Source: Avena insularis
Lineage: Eukaryota; Streptophyta; Magnoliopsida; Poales; Poaceae
Assembly: GCA_023614405.1 (NCBI GenBank)
Contig: CM042685.1
Span: 186,344,257 to 186,408,256, forward strand
Length of the DNA: 64,000 bases
Direction of reading: 5' to 3'
This document shows positions 11,566 to 22,081 of this stretch, piece after piece. The notes under the pieces are model-generated. The model had not been told where the DNA came from, did no database searches, and saw only the letters and a program-made list of their open reading frames with translations. The position numbers and the translations under genes were made by a program. Every line of letters begins with the position of its first letter. The first letter of the stretch is position 1.

Positions 11566-12298
11566 GGACCCTTATCCCCTTCCTCCAGCTGCTCGACCTA
11601 CTCAAGAACAAAACCTCCATTAGAGCCACCAAATCAACAAGATCTCTTCATCCAACCATCCAAAGTCATTGATCTTTGGAGAATTAAAGGAGGAGGCCTT
11701 GATCTACAGATTCACCAAGAGAGATCTTCATTTCCCCCTCATTCACTTGAGGGCCCCCATGCTCTAGTGTTTCTTTGGAAACCCTAGCTTTGATTTGGTT
11801 CTTACAAGCTCGTCTTTGATTTTTTGACAGCTTGCTTGTATTTGGGAGACTCCAATTAAGTTGTGGATGTGTGCCCCGAAATCTTTGTAAAGGTACCGGC
11901 TTCCACCTCAAAGGTTGTCGATATAGTGGAAGGTGAATCGAACCCCTTGGTGTGAGGTTCATCGGAGAACAAGGGAGGCCTCTCGTGCGTTGGTGGTTTG
12001 AAACCACCCCCTCTCCAAACGTAGACGTACTTCCCCTCAAAATGAAGGAACTACGGGAAACAAATCCTTGTGTCTCCGCGTCCACCACTTTGGTTACTTC
12101 TATCCTTTACCGCACTTTACTTACTTGTTCTTGCTTTGTGTTGTTCTAGTTGTTGCTTGTTTGACATATAGTTAAATTCACCTTAGTTGCATAATATAGA
12201 GAATTTACCTTTCTTGTCAAACCCTAATTTGAAAAAGAAGAAAATTTGAAGTAGCACCTATTCACCCCCCCTCTAGGTGCCCATACGATCCTTTCAAT

Positions 12299-12311
12299 TG
12301 GTATCAGAGCC
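12299..12311 (+). other. Primer-binding site of element D (tRNA-iMet)
   Basis: TGGTATCAGAGCC lies two bases after the LTR end and matches the initiator tRNA-Met complement exactly. Confidence 0.93.
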
Positions 12312-12347
12312 TTGGCTCTTTATTCGGGCTTTAACGCCTAAGAGTAT

Positions 12348-14849
12348 ATGGGTAGAAACGATGGGGAAGGTGGTGGTGAGCCAACCTCGGTGACCATGGA
12401 TGATCTCAATAACTTGGAAGCAAGATTGAGCTCTACCATGGCCAACGAGATCAAACAATTGCACAAGTTACTTGAGAAACTTGTTAAAGATAAAGTTATC
12501 TCATCATCCCCTTCTCCTCAAGAGGATCTTCCACCATTACCCAAATAAAATGTCTCGGTATCTCCCACGGGTAAGGTGGTGGGGATAATCAAGACAATAC
12601 TAATTCCTCCACAAAAGGGAGTGGTGGGAAGGGAGAGCACCAGGACTCTCATGGATGGTACACTCCCGACCCTCCAATTCCTCACCATCATATAAACAAT
12701 AGAGGAGACCCACCAAAGCTAGAAGCATATACTTTTTCTCAATGGAAATCTCTAATGAAAACTCATGTGCGCAACTCTTGCATTGAACTATGGAACATCA
12801 TTGAACAAGGACTCTATATTGGGGATCCAAACAACTTGACAAGAAGAGAAGTTGTCAATAGTCAACTCAATGCCACCGCTTGCACATGATTCAACAAGGA
12901 TTGGGTACAAAGTATTACCCACACATTGAGCACCTCAACACCGCCAATGAAGCTTGGGATGCTCTCACAGTGTTGTTTGTTGGGAATGAGAGCATGAGAA
13001 GGAACCGGTATGATTCTCTAAGCAATGAAGCCGAAGTCTTCTATACGAAGGAAGGTGAATATCATGAAGACATGTACCATATGCTCAAGATCACTGACAC
13101 CGCTTTTAGAAATGTGGGTGCCTCACATGTGGATGATGCTTGGATAAAAAGGAAATATGTGAGTGCACTCATGCCCTTTGAGCCCACCGACTTGAAGAGC
13201 CTACAAGGAAGACACAACTACCACCTCATGACCTCCAATGAAGTTATGCAAGAGATGGCCTCTTTCAAGGTTGCCGCCAAGAATGCCAAAGATTCCCGTG
13301 CTCGGGCCCTTGGAATGAGAAATGTTGTCAACCTTGCATTGAAGGCCAAAGTTGTGGAACATGGGGATGAAGATGATAGTGATGAAGTCCTTTCCATGAG
13401 CCACCCCGATGATGTCAAGATTGCTCATGGTGAATATATGGCTTTATATGCAAAGAACTTTTGGAAGAACCCCGCCAAGGCCAAGATGGAAATGCAACGA
13501 AGAAGCAAACCAAATGGAATAAGAGAAAATGTCACTAAATTGAGAATGTGCTTCAATTGTGGTGACTGCTATCACTTTCTGGCGGGTTGTCCCTATGAGA
13601 AGAGAGAAGATCATGGGGGTAAACTTGTGTCGAAGAAAACTTCCAAAGCTCCTTACAAGAAACCCTTCATCAAGAAGAATCCCATCAACAAGAAGTCGGG
13701 TGAAATTGTGTTGATCACTCATGAAGAATACTCCTCCGATGATGAAGATGATGAAGATAATGAAGAGGAAACGTCAAGTGGTGTGGCTGCTCTTGCCACT
13801 ACTTCTACTCCGACATTATCCCTCTTCGACTCCCCAAATGATAATCTCTCCAACAAGAACGTCACTTGCCTTATGGCAAGAGGAATGGAGGTATCTTCAT
13901 CAGCTCACTCCACCCTCTTGAGTAATGATGAAAATGATGATGAAATGTCTCTTGATAAAAAGGAAATAATTGCTTTTGACAAGTTCATGAATAAATTGCA
14001 AGGGGAGCACAAAAGACATTTTGTGGACCTCTTAGATCAACTTTCTCACACCCAAGAGCTTCTTGATGAAAGATGTAAACTAGGAAGAGAACACATGATT
14101 GAGGTTGAAGCCCTAAATAATGCTCTAGAAGAGGAACAAGAGACTAGGTTTTCCCTTGAACAAAAACTTGAAGGGCTTGATGGGGCAAATGATTTAATTG
14201 TGAATAGACTCATTAAGGAATGTGACCTTGCTATTGTAAATACAAAATGTCTAAAAAGGACAAGATTGAGTTTGGTGTGGTTCATAAAAAACTTGCCGAG
14301 GACTTTAGTTTACTTAACAAGGCTCACAAGGCATTGGAAAGTGAACTCTTGTCTCTCACAAAGTCCCATGAAACACTTTAAACTCAATTGACTAATATTC
14401 CTTCACCTAGTAATTTCATTCCTTCTAGTAGTACAACTATTCTTTAGGAAAATGCTAGGTTGAAGGGGGAGCTAGCCAAGGCCACATTTCCAAAAGGTAA
14501 CAAGTCCATTGATGACCTTTTGAGCAAGCAAAGGCCAAATGGTGAGAAAGGGGGCATTGGTTTTGTCTCAAAAGCCAAGAAGAAGAACAACAAGAAGAAG
14601 AAGGCCAAACCCGCACAAGAGAAAAACAAGGCCATTGTGGATAGTAAGACCACAAGTGGTAAAACTATGTCTCATGATGATTTTGCGGGAAGTGTTAACC
14701 CTCACTATGTACTAATGCATGATTATTATGGTGATGTGTATGCACAATATGTTGGCTCATATGATGGTTATATTGCTTGGTCTATTTGGGTCCCCAAGAC
14801 CCTTATTGCTAACAAAATAGGACCCATTGAAAAATGGGTACCTAAAAAT
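12348..14849 (+). pseudogene. gag of element D, SIRE type, frameshifted
   Basis: Gag starts at the ATG at 12348 shortly after the PBS with a 66-codon frame that ends at 12546. A second stretch in another frame (about 12701-12880, with YTFSQWKSLMKTH) and then the main frame 12880-14391 carry the capsid-like part. A CX2CX4HX4C zinc knuckle (CFNCGDCYHFLAGC) lies at 13549-13590, followed by acidic and coiled-coil segments. Near 14255 the frame shifts again, and the C-terminal part at 14460-14849 is Lys-rich and ends GPIEKWVPKN, as in SIRE gag. Such gags package the RNA and form the cytoplasmic particle. At least three frameshifts and several stops make it non-functional. Gag is unusually long for Copia, as the lineage predicts. 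Confidence 0.85.
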
Positions 14850-14869
14850 TAGCTTGATCTTTTGTAGAC

Positions 14870-16636
14870 ATATGCTTCCGGAGGGTAAAATGGGTGCTTG
14901 ATAGTGGTTGAACAAGTCATATGACCAGAAGCTCTTCTATTGTCAAATAATTAAGGCCAAATGATGATCAAATCTCTGTGACATATGCCGACAAGTCAAA
15001 GTCTAAGGTAATGGGTTTTAGAAAGGTAGTGATTGCCCACGATATTACACTCGTGGATGTCATGCTTGTTGAGACCCTTGGTTACAATTTACTTTCAGTC
15101 CGTGCTCTTGGAAATATGGGCTTTGCCGTCTTTATTGATGATGATATTATGGTCCTCATGTGGAGAAAGTCTCTCAAGGTCGCTTTTGTTGGGTACGTCG
15201 AACATGACTTGTATGTGGTGGACTTTTCGGGGCAAACCACTACAAGTGCGATGTGCTTATTCAGAAAGGCCGATGTGGGTTGGTTATGGAATCGCCGACT
15301 AGCCCATGTCAATATGAGAACTTTGCGAAGTCTCCACAAGGAGGGCCATATTTTTGGACTAAAAGAAAATATTTCCTTTGCCAAAGATCGTGTTTGCAGG
15401 GCTTGTGTACTAGGAAAGATGCATGATGCACCCCACAAGCCAAAGAACCGCATCAAGTCAACAAAGATCTTGGAGCTCCTTCATGTGGATCTCTTTGGTC
15501 CTCCATCTCATGTGAGTCTTGGTGGGAAGAAATATTGTTTGGTGATTGTTGATGACTATTCAAGATACTCATGGGTTTATTTCTTCAAGCTGAAAAGTGA
15601 GACCCAAAAGACCTTCATCGACTTCATCAACTTGGTTCAACGTCAATACAATGTTCCCGTGTTGATAATAAGAAGCGACAATGGCACCGAGTTCAAGAAC
15701 TACACCTTGAATGATTTCCTTAGTGATGAGGGGATAAAACACCAATATTCCGCTACATATACCCCTCAACAACATGGTGTTGCCAAGATGAAGAACCGTA
15801 CTCTTATTGAGATGGTAGGACCATGTTGGTGGAGTTTAAATCTCCATACAACTTTTGGGCCGAAGCCATCTCCACCACTTGCCATGCATCAAACTAGCTC
15901 TACCTCCGCAAAGAAATCAACAAGACTCCATATGAAATACGGTAACAAGCCCAACATATCTTACTTCCGGGTGTTCGATTGTACGTGTTTCTATCTCATA
16001 AAAGGTGTTCGTTTGTCTAAATTTGAGTCTAAATCATTAGAGGGTATTTTTGTTGTCTATGGTCTCGAATCTCACACTTATAGAATCTATGACAAGCTCT
16101 CCAGAGTCGTCATATAATCTTGTAGTGTGACATTCGAAGAATATGATGGTCCCCAAGGGGGGCGTGTTGATGCTTGTGATGCAGATGATGAAATGCCTCA
16201 GGATGCCATAGGAAGAATGGGTGTGGGATATACCCGCCCCATTGAGGAACCCCCTATGGTGGATCGAGAAGAACTATGCTCTACTCAAGTGGAGCCCTCA
16301 TCTTCACAACAACAACATGTTCCATCTATTGAGGTGGACAATGACCCATGCCAAAGACAAGCTATGGACCCTCAACATGTTGATCAAGGTGACATCTCTA
16401 GTAAGGAGGAGCTTGATTCATTCTCCAGGATGTCAAGTGGTGCCAAGTCAATTACTCAAGGAAGATCCATAAAAACTTCCTTGAGACAAGCTCAAATCAA
16501 TGCTAGAAGAGTGTATGATCAAGACCAAGGTCAATCTTTGCCTCTTAATGAAGAAAATGATTCCGCTGATGATCAAGGTCAAGTTGATGGTCAAGACAGG
16601 GACCAAAATGATGAAGAGGGTCCTCCAAGAAACAAC
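14870..16636 (+). pseudogene. Protease and integrase of element D, inactivated
   Basis: The protease motif WVLDSG is at about 14891-14908 and is followed at once by a TGA stop (14909-14911) where a Cys is usual; another stop follows near 14948. From 14978 the frame is open to 16117. It carries the GAG_pre-integrase segment (LWNRRLAHVNMRTLRSLH), the HHCC zinc finger (CRACVLGK) and the DDE core, with Asp in LLHVDLFGPP and IRSDNGTEF. The third catalytic residue, normally Glu in the VAERKNRT motif, is Lys here (codon 15785-15787). A hinge region continues in the same frame at 16127-16636. The enzyme would have cut the polyprotein and inserted cDNA; as read it can do neither. Confidence 0.88.
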
Positions 16637-16689
16637 TAGGAGATCCACAATCATCGCGGAGATAGATCGGTTAGGATGTTGGAATTAAG

Positions 16690-17702
16690 AGACCACTCTC
16701 TAGAAAATATATGTTGATGATATTATCTTTGGCTCATCTAACAAAGCTTTTAATGATGAATTCTCAAAGCTTATGACTAGTAGGTTCCGGATGTCTATGA
16801 TGGGGGAGTTAAGGGTATTTCTTGGTTTTGAGATCAAGCAAGTTAGAGGAGGGACATTCTTCAACCAAGCCAAGTATACTCAAGATATGCTCAAGAGATT
16901 CAATATGTAAGATTTAAATGGAGCTCCTACTCCCATGGATACAAAGACTCATCTAGAACAAAATCCAAATGGTAAAGATGTGGATCAAAAGGTATACCGG
17001 TCTATGATTGGTTCTTTGCTTTACCTATGTGCACCTAGACCCATTATTGTGTTGAGTGTAGGTGTGTGTGCAAGATATCAAGCGGCTCCTAAAGAAAGCC
17101 ATTTGATGGCGGTCAAGAGAATATTTCGGTATTTGGTTCATACCCCATATTATGGACTTTGGTATCCTCGAGGGTCAACGTTTGCTCTTTATGGATACAC
17201 GGATTCGGATTGGGCTGGTGATAAGGATGATAGAAAATCAACATCCTAGGCTTGCCAATTCCTAGGTAGGTCCTTGGTATGTTGGTCTTCTAAGAAGCAA
17301 AATTGTATATCTCTTTCCACCGCTGAAGCCGAGTATGTGGCAGCTGCTAGTGCTTGCACCCAATTGCTATGGATGAGGCAAACTTTAAAGGAATACGGTG
17401 TCCTTTGTGACAAAGTGCCTCTTCTATGTGACAATGAAAGTGCCATCAAGATTGCCTACAACCCGGTGGATCACACAAGGACAAAGCATATTGAGATCCG
17501 TCATCACTTCATTTGGGATCATGTTGCTCGAGGTGATATTGATCTATCATATGTGTCAACCAAAGATCAACTTTATGACATCTTCACGAAGCCACTTGAT
17601 GAAGCAAGGTTTTGCTATTTGAGGACTAAATATCATAGATTCAAGGAGCTTGACTTGATCACCTTGCATACTCACCTATGTCTTGACCCTTATTTGGTGT
17701 AG
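16690..17702 (+). pseudogene. Truncated reverse transcriptase and RNase H of element D
   Basis: Reading resumes with the RT catalytic box YVDDIIFGS (YVDD at 16710-16721), so the N-terminal half of RT, about 200 codons, is missing between the hinge and this point. Downstream come a stop within RFNM (near 16907), the Copia connection segment (YRSMIGSLLYL), then RNase H with YTDSDWAGDKDDRKSTS, a stop at 17249, SKKQNCISLSTAEAEYVAAA and the DNESAIKIAYNPVDH region, ending at 17702. Both in-frame stops and the deletion exclude activity. The order PR-IN-RT-RH confirms a Copia element. Confidence 0.88.
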
Positions 17703-18375
17703 GTGCAGGCATGGATATAGGGGGAGTGCGGTCCTAATTGATTGGACTATCCCTCCCCCCATTATTCCCAAAGAAATCAAAATTATTTCTCTTAATATCA
17801 TTTTGTGATATGTGAGCTTAAATGATGAGTTTCGGTAATGGACCCAAGATATATCTTCGTGGTGCCAAGCCGAGTATACTCAAATATGGTGGCCTAGGCC
17901 ACCGCCCTCTCTCATTCGAGAGGTTGGTGCTTACCCGTGTTTGTCATTTATTAGTTCATGCCTATTTGGAGCTTTCTTGAACATTTTAGTGGATTTCTAT
18001 GGTTCTTATTGATTCTTCACAGATTGACATCTTAACCCAAGCCTATACCCTGTCTTAAAACACTCTATCTCTCATATATGTCCCCATACACAAAACCTGG
18101 AGTTTTTGGTCGAGGGGGACCTGATTCTCGGCACTGCACCGAATCTCCAGTGTGAATCGAGTCTCGTCCGCAGTTTACGGCCACTTAAAGGGAGGGGACA
18201 GGGTGAACTGAAACAACAGTTTCACTTCTTCCACCCCCGTTCCCCTCCCTCCAACCCGTCGCCCTCTCCTCCAAAACTCCTCCCCGGAGGTCAAGAAGCC
18301 CCCGGGATCCGCCGTGCCGCCGACCAATCTTCTCCTCTCCTCCATTGGGTCATTCCCACCAGAGGAATCGATCCC
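17703..18375 (+). other. Spacer between pol and third ORF of element D
   Basis: A purine tract ATAGGGGGAGTG follows pol directly near 17718, as in other SIRE-type elements. The last 200 bases (18170-18375) are C- and CT-rich and look like a 5' leader of the third ORF. A 130-codon frame at 18106-18498 spans leader and putative intron and is not thought to be a protein. Confidence 0.5.
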
Positions 18376-20341
18376 ATGGACAGATATGGTACCTCTCCTC
18401 CTCTTTTTCTCCTAGGGTTCATCTATAGATGCGTTTTTGAGGATTGGTGCTATTTTGTCCATTGGAATCAGTTGTATGCATGCACTCTAGTACTTTAGCC
18501 TTGTTGCATTGCCCGATCTATTAGATTCACCCCCACCAGCACCTTCCTAGCTCATGCCCGAGCCTCCCGACCGGAGATTCCGGCCCCTAGACCGGACACT
18601 CCGGTCCAAGCCGGAGACTCCGATCTGAGCTACGGAGACTCCGGTGTGGGCTGACTCAAATAGTTTCAGTAATGCATCAAATCTCTTGTACTCCATCTTT
18701 GGGACATATATACTTATCTCCATGCTATCTCCCTCACTACTGTTCATAGGTGATGGTCCCCGTCATCCTCCTCGCACCAAGTCCAAGTCAAGAAGGGCCA
18801 ACCCTCGATATGATGAATCCTAGGGTCAGTTTATCGTGCCTCCTTCCAACCGGAGGCAGTAGGCTCATGATGCATCTTATATGAGGAGGGAATAGGAACG
18901 GACTGAACAAGAGAACTGGGCCAAGAAGGCCAAATATGACAATCTTCAGTCTTTGGCCCACATGTCAAAGGAGGAGTTCCGTGAGATGAGGAAGACTGAC
19001 TTATATGACCTGCCACGTACCAGCGATGATCCTCGTTACTGGAAGAAGGAGGAGGCTGTGTTCAAGAAGGATGTGTATGGTGTACTCACAAAATCTCTAG
19101 TGTGTCCTCAGAAGTTCATGAGTGTTGAGCAGATGAGGCTTAGCCCCTATTTCCATGATGCGTTGTGGATCTGTGAGAAGTTGGGGTTGTTTAACTTGAT
19201 GGAGCTCCATGAAGACTACAATATCAACCTTGTGCAGAAGTTCTACGCCACTTTAGTGTTTAGATCTAACCAAGACATGACCATGACTTGTATGACTGGC
19301 ACCACCCGCTGCACATCTATGTTCCATGACTTTGCCAATGTCATCTTTGAGACCTTGCATGGTGTATCCACTCCAGTTGGGCTGCGCATGCACTCTGCGG
19401 CTCTTGGTGAGAACAAGATGAAGCTTTCACCTTTGTATGGCAGCGAGGGTGTTGTGGGGGGGCAAGGGACTCAAACCTATCTACAACCTGATGTTGAGGA
19501 TTTTCCGCCATACCATCTCACCAAGTGCTAGGAATGATGATGCTATTAGGTGTGGGCTAGTCAACTTACTCTATCATACCCACCGGACCTACAATGCTGG
19601 CCCAGAGGCAGAGGCTGATCCTATTGATGTGATGGACTTCATTTTTGAGGAGATGTTCCATGCAATTCTCTTCAAGAAGTCTCCTCCATATGCACCATTG
19701 GTTATGAGGGTGATCAACTCCAAGGATCATGATTTCCCACTTGGCGTGGCACCCAATCTCACTGAGCACACTCTGGTTACACTGCAGCAGGAGGGGCATA
19801 TGGGGCCTCCCCCTAGGAGTCACTATGGAAATGAGGATGAGGCAATGGATGAGACTGAGAGGGCCCCTCTCCTCCTAGAGCTTAGAGGAAGAATGCCTCC
19901 AATGCACCTATGCCTTCGATGACCCGAGACTATGTACATGAGAAGGTCAAGAAGGCCACTTTCTGGGAGAGGAACCTATGTTGCATGAATGTAGACATTC
20001 TCAAGCAACAACATGCCTCCTACCAAAGCAATCGGCGCATTAAGAAGCTCCTCAAGGAAATCAAGGCATAGGGAGAAGAGGATGATGAGGAAGGAGAGGG
20101 TGAGTACAATGATGAGCATGGTGCTCAGCAGTCCTCTGAGTCAGATCACACTCTTCCATTTGGGGCATGGAATGCCCAACAGGATAGCCTGGTGGACTGG
20201 AAGACTTTTTCAGATATCACCTCAGGATACGGGTACCAGGGTACCTCCTCTTCTCGCCCTCACGGCAAAGGGCCTACAGTCCTTGAAGATGATGATGACT
20301 TTGATGAGGATGGTGAGGATCAGGATGACGAGGACTACTGA
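18376..20341 (+). pseudogene. Third (env-position) ORF of element D, putatively spliced
   Basis: From pol to the 3' LTR, SIRE elements often carry an extra, env-like ORF. Here an ATG at 18376 opens a five-codon exon ending at 18388 before GT (18389). An AG at 18748-18749 after a pyrimidine-rich stretch restores the same frame. Exon 2 then runs to TGA at 20339-20341 with four TAG stops (three before 18900, one near 20069) and two compensating frameshifts, one at a seven-G run near 19453 and one near 19880. The protein has a basic N-terminus, a central part (about 18953-19800) resembling the plant transposon-protein domain (PF20167-like, with NLVQKFYATLVF and PPYAPLVMRVI) and a very acidic C-terminus. 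No signal peptide or membrane segment is visible, so an envelope role is doubtful. Function is unknown. Confidence 0.65.
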
Positions 20342-20370
20342 GTTGTTGGGGCGCTAGATTAGGTATTTTC

Positions 20371-22067
20371 TAAAGGGAATATGCCCGAGAGGCAATAATA
20401 AAGTGGTTATTATCGTATTCCTTATTTATGATAAATGTTTATTTTACATGCTATAACTATATTAATACGGAAACATTAATACATGTGTGCTTAATAAACA
20501 AAAAGGAAGTTCCTAGGTATGCCACTCTTATAAACTAGCTCGTTGATTAACAAGATGATCAAAGGTTTCCTGATCATGGACATTGGATGTTGTTAATAAC
20601 GAGGTCACAACATTAGTGTAATCATGTGATGAACATTCATCCGAAGTATAGCATTATGATCAAGGTCATTGTGTTTATATTGCTATAACATCATACGAAG
20701 TAATCTTAGTCCTTAGACCATGACATCATGTTAATCACTAACACCGGAAGAGTTTCTTGATAACATCAAACGTCACACCGTACCAGGGTGACTATAAAGA
20801 TGGGTTCAGTGCTACGAAGGTGTTATGTTGAAGCTCATGGATCAAGAGTGGAATTTGTCCATCCCGATGACGGAGAGATATACTCTGGGCCCTCTCGGTG
20901 ATATCACATTGGTTAGCTTGCAAGGAAGTGATTTGATCACTAGAATGTTATATCACGGGAACGAGAAAAGAGTACATGTCAGTAACGAGATCAAACTAGG
21001 TATGGGGATATCGATGATCGAATCTCGGACATGTAATATATCGCGAGACAAAGGGATTGAGTTACATGCGTATAAGGTTCACACGATCACAGAAGTCATC
21101 GTTGAATATGTGGGAGTCAGTACGGATCTCCAGGTCCTGCTGCTGATTATTGATCGAAGAGGGGTCTCGATCATGTCTACATTATTCGCGAACCGTAGGG
21201 TGACACACTTAAGGGATACTGACACCATTCGGAGCAAATAATATGCCAGAGAAAGAAAAAGGAAAGCGCAGGAATTTATTTCACTAGACACCAAAACTGT
21301 TTCGGTTGAAATTGCTGAAACTGGTTCTGCATGTGAAATTGAAATATTGTAAGGGGTTTTATGTGAATGTTTGTTAATTAAAGTAATTAACAAAATTCTG
21401 AATAAATAAATAAAAGTGTTTTATTTAAATGAGAGCTTGCATTAAATTGGTGGAAATTTAATGCATGTGAGTGGATTTTTGAGTGGAGGCTTTTTAATGG
21501 GAGTGGAGGCTTTTCATTTTGAGTGGGAGCTCCACCCACATGAATGTGGAAGAGGTGGGGGCAGCCACCATGGCTGGCGCCATGCCCCTTGGGGTGCCCC
21601 CCTCTCCCTATAAAAGTCCCCCCTCTCCTCCTCTCAAAGCACACCTCCTTGCGAAGGATCTCTCTCCCCCCTTTAGAATTTCCCCATGGTCTCGGATCAG
21701 CGAGATACATGTTCCCGGTGGCTTTTTCTGGAAGGATTTGTTGCTTCCGCTGCTTCGCTGGAGCGAGGGCGCGGAGGTTGTCGGGGTACCCGGACGTGTG
21801 TGCGATCACGGATGCACCACTGCTTTGCGGTGCTGGACATGATGGTGCTGGACCGGCTGGACCAGATGGACTTCATCACGATCTTGAGATCGGCAAGCGT
21901 TCGACTACATCATCCATGAGTACAACCTTGTTAACACTATACGGTATTCAAGGGTATGTATTCTATGGATGTATATCCACCCGTTGCTTGTATCTAGTAG
22001 ATAGATCTTGGCACTTAGATGTTCCCATCGTAGGAAAATTTTTGTTTTCTATGCTGCGAACCCTACA
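20371..22067 (+). repeat. 5' LTR of element B
   Basis: This LTR is 1697 bp, beginning TAAAGGGAATATGCCC and ending GCGAACCCTACA. TATAAAAG at 21609-21616 is the likely core promoter, set in a C-rich stretch shared with element C. ORFs of up to 177 codons around 21387-22077 recur in every LTR copy in broken form and are not genes. Confidence 0.93.
21609..21616 (+). promoter_or_regulatory. TATA box of the B 5' LTR
   Basis: TATAAAAG in a pyrimidine-rich context; the same box is at 28223-28231 in the 3' LTR and at 50961-50969 and 57670-57678 in element C. Confidence 0.7.
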
Positions 22068-22068
22068 G

Positions 22069-22081
22069 TGGTATTAGAGCC
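22069..22081 (+). other. Primer-binding site of element B (tRNA-iMet, one mismatch)
   Basis: TGGTATTAGAGCC lies one base after the LTR; the usual form is TGGTATCAGAGCC, so one C has become T. Confidence 0.88.

Larger units (their letters stand above)
11032..12296 (+). repeat. 5' LTR of element D
   Basis: This LTR is 1265 bp, starting TGAAAGGACATTTATT and ending ATCCTTTCA. It matches 29003-30246 with about 21 fewer bases in the latter, mostly loss of one palindrome unit. A minus-strand frame of 134 codons at 11684-12088 recurs broken in the other LTR and is not a gene. Confidence 0.93.

Noticed and set aside
18376..20341. True envelope gene making D a retrovirus
   Set aside because: No signal peptide, membrane segment or fusion-like part is visible; similarity is to a plant transposon-protein domain.
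21387..22077. Overlapping ORFs of 107-177 codons
   Set aside because: They sit across the TATA box and leader of the B LTR and recur with frameshifts in all LTR copies.
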